Of a stretch of DNA of 19,942 nt, positions 7,023 through 14,110 are shown piece by piece. The stretch comes from Patescibacteria group bacterium. GTDB taxonomy: Bacteria > Patescibacteriota > Minisyncoccia > Phycocordibacterales > GWA1-40-21. The stretch spans positions 1-19,942 of the forward strand of contig JAGXAA010000010.1 of assembly GCA_018971765.1 (NCBI GenBank). Direction: 5' to 3'. The position numbers and the translations under genes were made by a program. How positions within the stretch are numbered: the first letter of the stretch is position 1; each line of letters begins with the position of its first letter. Under the pieces are notes generated by a model. The model did no database searches, was not told where the DNA came from, and saw only the letters and a list, made by a program, of their open reading frames with translations.

Positions 7023-8810
7023 ATGGAAATACGAAATATAGCAATTATAGCCCATGTGGACCACGGAAAGACGACTTTGACCGACGCTCTGATGAAACAA
7101 AACGGCAGGGGCAGTCTTGCCGAAGGATTCAGTATGGATTCAAACGCGCTGGAAAAGGAGCGCGGCATCACTATTTATGCGAAAAACACCTCCATATTTT
7201 ACAAAGACGGAAAGATTAACATCGTGGACACTCCGGGACACGCCGATTTCGGTTCGGAGGTGGAGCGAGTTTTGCGATCAATCGACACTGTCCTTCTTGT
7301 CGTTGACGCGCAAGAAGGTCCGATGCCTCAAACCAGATTCGTTCTTAAGAAGTCTTTGGAGCTTGGATTAAAACCGATTGTGATAATCAACAAAATTGAT
7401 AAAGCGGCGGCGCGGCCGGCGGAAGTCCACGAGCTCGTGCTTGAATTATTTATGGAGCTCGGCGCCAACGACGAGCAATTAAACTTCCCCGTTATTTACG
7501 CGATTGGCAGGCAAGGAATTGCGAAACGAAACCTTGCTGACGATTCAAAGGACTTAACTCCCCTTCTTGATATGATAATGGAGAAAGTGCCGCCAGCTTC
7601 AAAAGGCACTAACCTGCCTTTCCGCGCCCAACCTTTTAATTTGGGATATGATAATTTTCTTGGAAGATTGGCGATTGCCAGAGTTTATGAAGGAATAATA
7701 AAGTCCGGCAGTTCTGTGTTTATAAAAAAGCACGACGGAGAAACAAGGCAAGGGAAAATCACCAAACTCTTCACTTTTGAAGGTCTTCAAAGGAAAGAAG
7801 TGGCTGAAGCCGAGAGTGGAGACATTATTATGATTGCCGGCTTGCCTGACATATACATAGGAGAGACAATAATGCAAAATGAAAATCAAGAACCTCTCGC
7901 CGAGATTAAAATTGACGAACCGACAATTTCCATTGACTTTCTCGTCAACGATTCCCCTTTCGCCGGCAGAGAAGGCAAATTCGTAACTGGAAGACAGATC
8001 AGAGAAAGACTAGAGAAAGAGGTGGAGATAAATGTCGGACTCAAGGTAGACTTTTCGTCCACCGACTTGCTTAGAGTCTACGGCCGAGGCGAGCTTCACA
8101 TCGCCATACTTCTGGAAAATATGAGACGGGAAGGATACGAACTCCAAGTTTCCCAGCCGCAAGTCATCATCAAAGAAATTGGCGGACAAAAAATGGAGCC
8201 GTTTGAAGAATTGACTATTGATGTCCGCGAGGATGTTTCCGGAACGGTTATTGAAAAAATAAACAAACGCCGAGGAATAATGACCGATATGAAGCAGAAA
8301 GACGGCAATGTTCGCTTGCTGTTTGAGATTCCGACCAGAGGGCTTCTTGGGTATCGTGGGCAGTTTATAATTGACACGAGAGGCGAAGGAATATTATGCA
8401 GCCGAGTCATCGGATTCAAGAAATACGCCGGGGAAATTAAAAAGCAAGAATACGGTTCAATGGTTTCAATGATGCCGGGCAAGGCATTGGCATTCGCCCT
8501 TTGGAATTTGCAGGAGCGCGGCGTTCTTTATATTACACCGGGCACCGAAGTCTATGAAGGAATGATTATCGGAAATGTTACCAAAGGCGACGACCTTGAT
8601 GTCAATCCGACTAAAGGAAAACAGCTGACCAATATGCGCGCTTCCGGCTCCGACGAAGCCATAAGACTCGTGCCGGCGCTTGAAGTTGACATAGAACGCG
8701 GACTTGAAATAATGTCTGACGGCGATTATCTGGAAATTACCCCTAAAAGCGTCCGTTTGCGAAAAAAACTTTTGACCAAGACTGACCGAGCGAAAGCGGG
8801 AAGGAAATAG
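7023..8810 (+). CDS. typA: Ribosome-associated GTPase TypA/BipA
   Basis: This 595-aa translational GTPase of the EF-G-like family binds ribosomes and supports subunit assembly and growth under stress or cold. The GTP-binding motifs are complete: G1 AHVDHGKTT (10-18), G2 in the RGITI segment (47-51), G3 DTPGHADFG (69-77) and G4 NKID (123-126). The G domain is followed by the beta-barrel domain (FNLGYDNFLGRLAIARV), EF-G-like domains with VYGRGELHIAILLENMRREG, and the BipA-specific C-terminal domain (EYGSMVSMMPGKALAFALWNLQERG). Length is normal for the family. The gene is divergent from the UMP kinase gene and driven by its own near-consensus promoter with a very short leader. No partner gene is adjacent, so it is probably monocistronic. 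Confidence 0.97.
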   Translation: MEIRNIAIIAHVDHGKTTLTDALMKQNGRGSLAEGFSMDSNALEKERGITIYAKNTSIFYKDGKINIVDTPGHADFGSEVERVLRSIDTVLLVVDAQEGPMPQTRFVLKKSLELGLKPIVIINKIDKAAARPAEVHELVLELFMELGANDEQLNFPVIYAIGRQGIAKRNLADDSKDLTPLLDMIMEKVPPASKGTNLPFRAQPFNLGYDNFLGRLAIARVYEGIIKSGSSVFIKKHDGETRQGKITKLFTFEGLQRKEVAEAESGDIIMIAGLPDIYIGETIMQNENQEPLAEIKIDEPTISIDFLVNDSPFAGREGKFVTGRQIRERLEKEVEINVGLKVDFSSTDLLRVYGRGELHIAILLENMRREGYELQVSQPQVIIKEIGGQKMEPFEELTIDVREDVSGTVIEKINKRRGIMTDMKQKDGNVRLLFEIPTRGLLGYRGQFIIDTRGEGILCSRVIGFKKYAGEIKKQEYGSMVSMMPGKALAFALWNLQERGVLYITPGTEVYEGMIIGNVTKGDDLDVNPTKGKQLTNMRASGSDEAIRLVPALEVDIERGLEIMSDGDYLEITPKSVRLRKKLLTKTDRAKAGRK

Positions 8811-8885
8811 TAAATATGATTGCATTTTTATGAAATTAGTGTAATTTATAACGAGTTAGTTATTTAATATACACTTTTTCACAAG

Positions 8886-8892
8886 AAAGGAG
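8886..8892 (+). promoter_or_regulatory. Shine-Dalgarno site of the coiled-coil orphan gene
   Basis: AAAGGAG is followed by two successive ATG codons at 8896 and 8899, with spacings of 3 and 6 bases. The spacing favours the second. Confidence 0.75.
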
Positions 8893-8898
8893 TTAATG

Positions 8899-9270
8899 AT
8901 GGCAATATTAATAGACCGAGTCCGCGGGTTAACAGAAGTTGCACAAAAGGAGATATTAGAAAATAAGAAAAAGACAGAAAAGGATGAGGAAGCGGAAGAA
9001 ATAAGAAGACTAATAGAAAAAGGGGAAAATTCAATAATTGAAGCTGCCAAAAGAGGAGAAAGAGATGTCGCTATTAAAGATATTTCTCTTTGTTGGTCAA
9101 AATATGATAGTTACAATGATGAATTTATCCAAAAAAATCTTACTAGCGTTGAAAAAATAGTTATCAATCATTTCTCCTCTAATGGATTTAAGGTTTATTT
9201 CTCCAAGAAAAATTTCACTACCTACACCATTTGCCCCGAAGGGAACTATCAAATCGCCATAGGTTGGTAG
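8899..9270 (+). CDS. Hypothetical coiled-coil protein
   Basis: This small protein of 123 aa (124 if the ATG at 8896 is used) has no family I recognise. Residues about 8-60 are highly charged and rich in E, K and R (KEILENKKKTEKDEEAEEI) and should form a helical coiled coil. The remaining half looks like a compact alpha/beta domain (SVEKIVINHFSSNGFKVYFS, then YTICPEGNYQIAIGW). No signal peptide or membrane segment is present. It has a strong Shine-Dalgarno sequence and its own terminator with eight U residues, so it is a real, independently transcribed gene. A mixed NHFSSNGFKVYF motif before a C-terminal strand pair resembles small phage or host orphan proteins, but I do not assign a function. 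Confidence 0.8.
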   Translation: MAILIDRVRGLTEVAQKEILENKKKTEKDEEAEEIRRLIEKGENSIIEAAKRGERDVAIKDISLCWSKYDSYNDEFIQKNLTSVEKIVINHFSSNGFKVYFSKKNFTTYTICPEGNYQIAIGW

Positions 9271-9274
9271 CAAA

Positions 9275-9322
9275 AGCCATCCAAGTCAGTTAGTATTAAT
9301 TGTGACTGGATGGCTTTTTTTT
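9275..9322 (+). terminator. Rho-independent terminator of the coiled-coil orphan gene
   Basis: AGCCATCCA (9275-9283) pairs with TGGATGGCT (9307-9315). The stem extends inward through AGTCA/TGAC with one bulge, and a run of eight T (9315-9322) follows. It starts 5 bases after the stop codon. Confidence 0.9.
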
Positions 9323-9357
9323 ATCAATATTTAAGGTTTCTAAAACTCAAACAACAC

Positions 9358-9383
9358 AAAACCCGACCTAACGGTCGGGTTTT
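9358..9383 (-). terminator. Rho-independent terminator of the RRM gene
   Basis: A perfect 11-bp stem AAAACCCGACC/GGTCGGGTTTT with a 4-base loop lies 30 bases past the RRM gene stop on the reverse strand. The stem's own U-run supports termination in either direction. Confidence 0.85.
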
Positions 9384-9412
9384 GCTTGAGACTTCAGACG
9401 AACAAACTACTT

Positions 9413-9730
9413 TTAGTAATTCATTCTGTCTCCGCCTCTGCTGCCGCCTCTGTCAAATCCACCTCTTCTTGGAGGTCTTTCCGCCATAGGCTTGGCTTCG
9501 TTTACAGTGAGTTTTCGGCCGTCTAGCTCAAAGCCGTTCATTGAATCAATCGCTTTTAGCGCTTCATCATCGTTCGGCATAGAGACAAAACCAAAACCTC
9601 TGGATCTGCCGGTCATCTTATCAGTGATGATGTTGGCTGAATCAACCGCTCCCACTTTCGAGAAAGCGTCTTTCAAACCGTCATCAGTCATTCCGTAAGA
9701 CAAATTTCCGACATACAATTTCTTTGCCAT
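9413..9730 (-). CDS. RRM-domain RNA-binding protein (Gly/Arg-rich tail)
   Basis: This 105-aa single-RRM protein has RNP2 LYVGNL (5-10) and RNP1 RGFGFVSM (44-51) intact, separated by the usual helix and strand (DDGLKDAFSKVGAV). The RRM is followed by a short tail rich in R and G (RPPRRGGFDRGGSRGG) that would add non-specific RNA contacts. It resembles the small cold-shock-like RNA-binding proteins of cyanobacteria and many other bacteria, which act as RNA chaperones in the cytoplasm. The ATG at 9730 has no Shine-Dalgarno sequence, and the upstream -10-like element lies about 90 bases away, which implies an untranslated leader. A strong terminator follows. It is monocistronic. Confidence 0.95.
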   Translation of the reverse strand: MAKKLYVGNLSYGMTDDGLKDAFSKVGAVDSANIITDKMTGRSRGFGFVSMPNDDEALKAIDSMNGFELDGRKLTVNEAKPMAERPPRRGGFDRGGSRGGDRMNY

Positions 9731-10037
9731 ATGTTAGCTTAATTTATTTTATAACTTTGAGAATTTATGCGTTTGGATGCAGTTCTAGGCGCGAGCGATT
9801 ATTGCGACCAAGCCGTATTATTATACCGCGAGGAAGCAGACGAGGCTCACAACAAAGAAATGCACCAAACCTATAAATCATATTTATCGATAGAACGACC
9901 CCTTTCCCATATGGCTAAGAAAGACTTAAACCTTTGAGAACATCTCCGACTTTTTTATTATACGCCACATCCAAATAAAAAGCAATGCCCTGTGATATTT
10001 TGAATTACCACAAGGCATTTTAAGAGCATTAGGAGCC
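9731..10037. other. Intergenic region upstream of the RRM gene
   Basis: About 300 bases without a gene. On the reverse strand a perfect TATAAT (9820-9825) could be the -10 of the RRM gene and would leave a leader of about 80-85 bases, but no good -35 is found at 16-18 bases. The far end holds the terminator at 9984-10019. I see no tRNA, small ORF or repeat in the rest. Confidence 0.4.
9984..10019 (-). terminator. Probable terminator of the 120-aa orphan gene
   Basis: AATGCC (9984-9989) pairs with GGCATT (10014-10019), with further TGTG/CACA pairing inside. On the reverse strand it is followed by GCTTTTTATTTGG. It lies just past the stop at 10038. Confidence 0.65.
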
Positions 10038-10400
10038 TTATATCTCCTCATTTTTTGAAATTGTTGCAGGAAAATTTTTAAAATAGAATTTCCAGTAAGA
10101 AATCACTATTTCTGGAATTTTCAATCGCTCCATATATTCAATATCATTCCTCTCCGCCAGATCAAAAGCCTCGAGCATATTGTTGAAAATTTCCGCATTT
10201 CCGCCGTGGAATATTTTCAAATTGGCACCATCTTTCGTCAATTCTTTTATTTTTTCAAATCGCGTATTCATGCAATAGAGGTTTACAATTACAATATTTA
10301 TAATACCCGATCTTTTTAGAATATCCTTCAAATCTCTTTCAATCTTGCCGCTTGGTTCAATGATTATGGAATCTTTTTGACAAATTACTGAAGTGTTCAT
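10038..10400 (-). CDS. Hypothetical protein, possibly STAS-like fold
   Basis: This 120-aa soluble protein is of unknown function. It begins with two short strand-like segments (TSVICQKDSIIIEPSG) and then INIVIVNLYCMN, a helix FEKIKELTKDGANLKIFHGG, and a helix NAEIFNNMLEAFDLAE. The order strand-strand-helix-strand-helix, with a short loop and a final helix ending in L-E-A-F-D-L, is reminiscent of STAS (anti-sigma-factor antagonist) domains. The conserved D-S-S-G phosphorylation motif of that family is absent, so this is only a structural guess. An AAGGAG site with 7-base spacing precedes the ATG and a hairpin terminator follows, so the gene is real and independently expressed. Confidence 0.75.
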   Translation of the reverse strand: MNTSVICQKDSIIIEPSGKIERDLKDILKRSGIINIVIVNLYCMNTRFEKIKELTKDGANLKIFHGGNAEIFNNMLEAFDLAERNDIEYMERLKIPEIVISYWKFYFKNFPATISKNEEI

Positions 10401-10407
10401 AATCTCT

Positions 10408-10413
10408 CTCCTT
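10408..10413 (-). promoter_or_regulatory. Shine-Dalgarno site of the 120-aa orphan gene
   Basis: AAGGAG on the reverse strand, 7 bases before the ATG at 10400. It is embedded in the palindrome CCTTTTAAAAGG, which could partly hide it in the mRNA. Confidence 0.7.
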
Positions 10414-10540
10414 TTAAAAGGTTATGGGATATTTTCTGTATTAAAGGTACGATAAATAGCGTTTTTGCGCAACCGTCGCTGTGAATTTTTAAAGTTCTGC
10501 CGACACCGGAAGATTTTTTTCTATCTAAATTATGAAGATT

Positions 10541-10957
10541 TTATTTTTTGGTAGTTTTTTTGTGAGAAGGCGAATTAGTTTTTATCTTTGATTTATTTTG
10601 TCCCGCGACCGCCGACTCAATGTCTTTTTTAATATTTTTCCAATGAGCAAGAAGTTCGGAAGCAAACTCCTTTATTTCCGCCGCGTCAATGTGCTTAAGA
10701 CTTTCATATTTGCCAATGATTTCTTTCACGATGCCATGATACGTTTCTTCGCTCACATCCGCAAACGACTCGAGCTTTTCCAGAATTTCGCCTTTCGCTT
10801 TTAGGGTCCATCCGCGAATTTTCTTGCGGTTTTTCGCTGCGGTTTTTGAACCATAGAGAAAATATGTCCCCGCTACTCCCGCCGCCAAAGAAATAATTCC
10901 AGCCCCGACCAATATTCCATTTTTCATCTCGCTCATACCTTCATTTTTATTTTTCAT
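10541..10957 (-). CDS. Small single-pass membrane protein, YtxH-like architecture
   Basis: This 138-aa protein has one hydrophobic N-terminal segment at about residues 14-35 (GILVGAGIISLAAGVAGTYFLYG) flanked by a basic stretch (KTAAKNRKKIRGW), so the C-terminal part should stay in the cytoplasm. The rest is a charged helical region and a Lys/Ser/Thr-rich tail ending in HKKTTKK. This layout resembles YtxH-type and related general-stress membrane proteins, although no diagnostic residue is visible. It starts 10 bases after the stop of the upstream membrane-protein gene on the same strand, so the two form an operon and may work together at the membrane. A second Met at residue 11 (MKNGILVG) is an alternative start. 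Confidence 0.8.
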   Translation of the reverse strand: MKNKNEGMSEMKNGILVGAGIISLAAGVAGTYFLYGSKTAAKNRKKIRGWTLKAKGEILEKLESFADVSEETYHGIVKEIIGKYESLKHIDAAEIKEFASELLAHWKNIKKDIESAVAGQNKSKIKTNSPSHKKTTKK

Positions 10958-10967
10958 ATTTTTTAAT

Positions 10968-11291
10968 TTATTTAATTTTATCCGTTAAACTATGATGACT
11001 TTTAACGCTCGAATGTTTATCCTTGGACATCTTTTGCCGGCGGATAAACAAATTGAGAAAGAAATCGGCGATTGTAATCACCTTTGTCCCCTCGGTTTTG
11101 ACCGTTTCCCTCAGTGAATCGATATCGTTCAAAAGCTTGTCGCTTTCTTCAGACATCGTCTTTGAGATACGCTTCATATCTCTCAAAATTCGTGTCACAT
11201 AAAACATAACGATCATCGCGCAAATAGTGATAACAATAACCGCTATGCCGGTAATGAAGAAAAAAATATCCGCCTTAACTAAATTTTCCAT
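10968..11291 (-). CDS. Small membrane protein, first gene of a two-gene operon
   Basis: This 107-aa protein has one long hydrophobic segment at about residues 9-33 (IFFFITGIAVIVITICAMIVMFYV), followed by an amphipathic helical region (RILRDMKRISKTMSEESDKLLNDIDSL) and a basic C-terminal tail. The design resembles DUF948-like bacterial membrane proteins that pair with YtxH-like proteins, but the match is by architecture only. The gene is followed after 10 bases by the YtxH-like gene. An extended -10 element sits 7 bases before the ATG, so the mRNA should be leaderless. Confidence 0.8.
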   Translation of the reverse strand: MENLVKADIFFFITGIAVIVITICAMIVMFYVTRILRDMKRISKTMSEESDKLLNDIDSLRETVKTEGTKVITIADFFLNLFIRRQKMSKDKHSSVKSHHSLTDKIK

Positions 11292-11297
11292 ACTGAC

Positions 11298-11303
11298 ATT
11301 TTA
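11298..11303 (-). promoter_or_regulatory. Extended -10 element giving a leaderless transcript
   Basis: On the reverse strand TATGCTAAAAT places TAAAAT (11298-11303) 6 bases before the A of the ATG at 11291, so transcription should start at or next to the start codon. A weak -35 TTGATG (11323-11328) is 19 bases upstream. Confidence 0.55.
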
Positions 11304-11459
11304 GCATATATTTTAAAAAATACATCAATGAAATTAAGAATTTAAAGCATTGAAATCAATTTTTGAGATGTTTTCCAAAAGATTATCCATATTGCTTCAG
11401 CGAATTACCGAATCTGCCCACTTTGAAACCTTTCATCCAAGCAAGAACAAAAAAATCTT

Positions 11460-12551
11460 TTATTTCCCAGATTTAACTCTATTGTCTTCCTTGCACAACA
11501 TCTGGCAATTTTCCGCGATTGTCTTTCCGCCTTCGTGCCAAGGTTTGATGTGGTCAGCTTCCATTTCTTCAATCTCAAACTTTTTTCTGCATTTTACGCA
11601 GATTCCTTTCTGCCTCTCGTACGTCTCGCGCTTCATCTTGTCGGTAAAGGCGCGAATTGAAAGGTGTTTTTCTTGCCTAGTCAGAACATAAGGGTAGATT
11701 CCTGATTTTTTCGTTACATCCTCATCCTGCATCAGTTCGGCGATTTCAGTTTCCAATTTAGAGCCGTTAAGTTTTTTATCCTTGAATTGATTATGCAACT
11801 CGCCCCAATTCACACTCGCCATTTCTTTCCGATAATTTGTAAAAGTTTTACGAATCCAATCAATAACATTTTGAAAGTAATTCCACAGCTCATCAGCGTT
11901 TTTGTTATGCTGATGCTTGGCCATATAATCCTCAATCTTGCCGTCGTTAATCCACGAGAGTGCGGTTTCCAAATATTCCTGTCTGATTGGCGAACCCTCA
12001 ACTAACTTCCCGCTGTCGTTTGCTAAAAGATACGCCACGCAGTTTGATTTGCTGAATTTCAGTTTCGCGTCAGAGAGCCACGGCCCGGTATAAACGGCGT
12101 TGCGGATTTCTTGATCAGTCAATTTTTCCCCGGCGATGTTGATAATCCTAAACCAGTCCAGCCGTTCTTTATCCGTGCCTTCGCAGAAGTAAATCATCAA
12201 TTCATAATCCAAAATTTTATCCTGTTCTTCTTTAGTCAGATTGTGGAAAAAACGGTCGTTCAGCGAAAAATCGCCATTAACATATTGCCCGATGCTGATG
12301 GTGCGCTGTTGACCATCAAGCACTTCGTAACCGCCATCGTCTCGTATCATCCAATACATCACATTGAGCGGAAAGCTGTTTTTGATCGTTTCAATTACGG
12401 CATTGCGTTGCTTTTCTTTATACACAAATTCACGCTGATATTTTGGACGTATGTCCAGCTTGCCGCCATAAGCCACTACACCCTCCTCGGCGCTGTCTTT
12501 GTAGCCAACTATTACTTTACGAATTGAAATTCTATGTAGTTCGATTTTCAT
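11460..12551 (-). CDS. DUF262 protein with C-terminal HNH nuclease domain
   Basis: This 363-aa putative nuclease combines an N-terminal DUF262 (GmrS/ParB-like) domain with an HNH endonuclease. The DUF262 signature is clear: RPKYQREFVY (35-44) and DGQQRT (79-84), the latter linked to nucleotide binding or hydrolysis in GmrSD and SspE. The HNH module is at about 312-363, with C318-x2-C321, the catalytic D333-H334, N348, and C353/N357. The usual final zinc cysteine is replaced by D356 (MLCKEDNR). Such proteins act as type IV restriction or phage-defence nucleases. It is the last gene of a reverse-strand cassette, starting 10 bases after the membrane-protein gene and downstream of an adenine methyltransferase. 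The start ATG at 12551 has no clear Shine-Dalgarno sequence. The domain call is strong, and the role is inferred. Confidence 0.92.
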   Translation of the reverse strand: MKIELHRISIRKVIVGYKDSAEEGVVAYGGKLDIRPKYQREFVYKEKQRNAVIETIKNSFPLNVMYWMIRDDGGYEVLDGQQRTISIGQYVNGDFSLNDRFFHNLTKEEQDKILDYELMIYFCEGTDKERLDWFRIINIAGEKLTDQEIRNAVYTGPWLSDAKLKFSKSNCVAYLLANDSGKLVEGSPIRQEYLETALSWINDGKIEDYMAKHQHNKNADELWNYFQNVIDWIRKTFTNYRKEMASVNWGELHNQFKDKKLNGSKLETEIAELMQDEDVTKKSGIYPYVLTRQEKHLSIRAFTDKMKRETYERQKGICVKCRKKFEIEEMEADHIKPWHEGGKTIAENCQMLCKEDNRVKSGK

Positions 12552-12561
12552 GTTGGTTAAA

Positions 12562-13032
12562 TTATACTTGTTTGTATCTCCAAGCTAAGAGTGCCGTTCC
12601 CCCTCCCCGCGTGATCTGTGGTGTACCATTTCCCATTCTAAAAACGATTGTTTTAAATTTATTACCTAGAATATCTTCGTATTTAATATAAAATTGACCA
12701 GTTAGATTTAATGCCATATTATTGTTTGTTATTGTTCTAGTCTCGTCGGGATCAATATTATCTAGCATTATTATTTTACCATCAATCACAATCTCAACAC
12801 TTTTTGCGAAAGCTGCTGGATATTTAGATACATTTCTTAGTTTCATTGATAAAGAGTGAGATTGATCTGTACTCATATGATACATGACTTCGACTGGTTC
12901 AATCACAGGAGAAAACTGTGCTTTATTTGCAATTTCCGACATCCTAGCCGAACGATAAGCAAAAAACGCTACTACAATTGTGGTCATAGAAGCGATAAGG
13001 GTATCTATATGTTGAATCAGCCAGTAAATCAT
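12562..13032 (-). CDS. Single-pass membrane protein in the methyltransferase/nuclease cassette
   Basis: This 156-aa protein has no family I recognise. One N-terminal membrane segment at about residues 10-27 (DTLIASMTTIVVAFFAY) is followed by R28, S29, A30, R31. By the positive-inside rule the C-terminal domain therefore faces the cytoplasm. That domain looks beta-rich (EPVEVMYHMS, HSLSMKLRNVSKYPAAFAKSVEIV, FKTIVFRMGNG). It starts 25 bases after the methyltransferase stop and ends 10 bases before the DUF262-HNH start, so all three are likely co-transcribed. In a defence setting it could anchor the system or act as a membrane sensor or effector. That is inferred from position alone, and a passenger gene is possible. 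Confidence 0.8.
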   Translation of the reverse strand: MIYWLIQHIDTLIASMTTIVVAFFAYRSARMSEIANKAQFSPVIEPVEVMYHMSTDQSHSLSMKLRNVSKYPAAFAKSVEIVIDGKIIMLDNIDPDETRTITNNNMALNLTGQFYIKYEDILGNKFKTIVFRMGNGTPQITRGGGTALLAWRYKQV

Positions 13033-13057
13033 AATTGATTTCCAAAAAATTAATTTT

Positions 13058-14110
13058 TCACTTTCTTATTTTTATAAATAATCGTTTGAATGTTTCTTTG
13101 CCATTCAAATGAGAACCTCTACCATAAACACCCTTCGGGTCTTGGTCTACGCCTCGGTTTGATCCGATAATTTCAAACTGTTCCGGATTATATTTATCAA
13201 GGAAAGTAATCGGTACTCCCATTACTTCCTCGTAATCCATTGGAATTTCAAAAACTTTTGAAACTTCAATAGCGTCGTAATTATCATATTTTGGATATTC
13301 TTGTGATGTATATTTTTTATATAATGTAAACTTCTCGTGGCGCTTTGTTGTTTCTAGGTTTGTAAACCAAACAACACTGCCCATACTAAAAAATTTTATA
13401 CCGTTTTCAATTTTTATTCTTGACTCTGTCGGTATGTCATAATCGTTAGGTACTTGAAACCACTTCGTGCCACCATTATCATAGCCAAGCCATAATTTAT
13501 TTTCTTTAATAAACTTAAAAACTTCTTTGTAGATAATAGCGTTTTGATTGCCAAGAATCAAAAACTTCTTGCCATACTCTACAAGTTGCGCGACATATTC
13601 GCGGAATAATGAAAAAGGCGGATTAGTGACGACAATATCTGCTCCTTTGAGTAGTTCAATACACTCTTCACTGCGAAAATCACCGTTGCCGCGCAATGGA
13701 GTCGCGGTGTTTTTGTCGTGCTTCAGCAAATACTTTACATCGTCTATGCTTACCGCGCCATCGCCGTCGGCATCCGGCACTTCTTTGATTTCAATTTTAA
13801 AAGGTTCTTTGCCAGACGGTTTCAATCCTTCCACTTCAAACAGCGGTAATTGCCCGCCGACAATCGGCGATCTAACATAGCTTGTGGTTATAAGTTTATT
13901 TAGCTTTAGCGCGTTAAAATTAGCGGCAAAGTATTTGAAAAAATTGCTCTCAAACGGATCGTCGCAGTTGCAATAAACAATTTTACCCCGAAATTGTTCT
14001 TTGTAGTGTTTTAGCTCCTTTTCAATATCAACGATTTGAGTGTAAAACTCGTCTTTCTTTGCCTTGCTGGCTTTATGAAGATTTTTGTTTAAGGATTTAA
14101 TCGCCATCAT
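13058..14110 (-). CDS. EcoRI-family adenine-specific DNA methyltransferase
   Basis: This 350-aa protein probably methylates adenine N6 in a specific DNA site using S-adenosylmethionine. The N-terminal KKDEFYTQIVDIEKELKHY (18-36), GKIVYCNCDDPFESNFFKYF (42-61) and catalytic VTNPPFSLF (motif IV, NPPF at 163-166) follow the EcoRI methylase family pattern. Residues 113-124 (DADGDGAVSIDD) form a textbook EF-hand/dockerin-type calcium loop, an unusual insert between the SAM-binding part and motif IV. The start ATG overlaps the stop of the upstream XRE remnant as ATGA, implying translational coupling; the second ATG (14107) is an alternative. Its partners are a membrane protein and a DUF262-HNH nuclease downstream. 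No EcoRI-like endonuclease is present. Confidence 0.92.
   Translation of the reverse strand: MMAIKSLNKNLHKASKAKKDEFYTQIVDIEKELKHYKEQFRGKIVYCNCDDPFESNFFKYFAANFNALKLNKLITTSYVRSPIVGGQLPLFEVEGLKPSGKEPFKIEIKEVPDADGDGAVSIDDVKYLLKHDKNTATPLRGNGDFRSEECIELLKGADIVVTNPPFSLFREYVAQLVEYGKKFLILGNQNAIIYKEVFKFIKENKLWLGYDNGGTKWFQVPNDYDIPTESRIKIENGIKFFSMGSVVWFTNLETTKRHEKFTLYKKYTSQEYPKYDNYDAIEVSKVFEIPMDYEEVMGVPITFLDKYNPEQFEIIGSNRGVDQDPKGVYGRGSHLNGKETFKRLFIKIRK

Noticed and set aside
11300..11460. Direct repeat of the tRNA-Gln 3' end as an attachment site at the far end of the methyltransferase cassette
   Set aside because: I looked for the T-arm and acceptor sequence in the flank of the cassette and did not see it, and no integrase gene is in the window.
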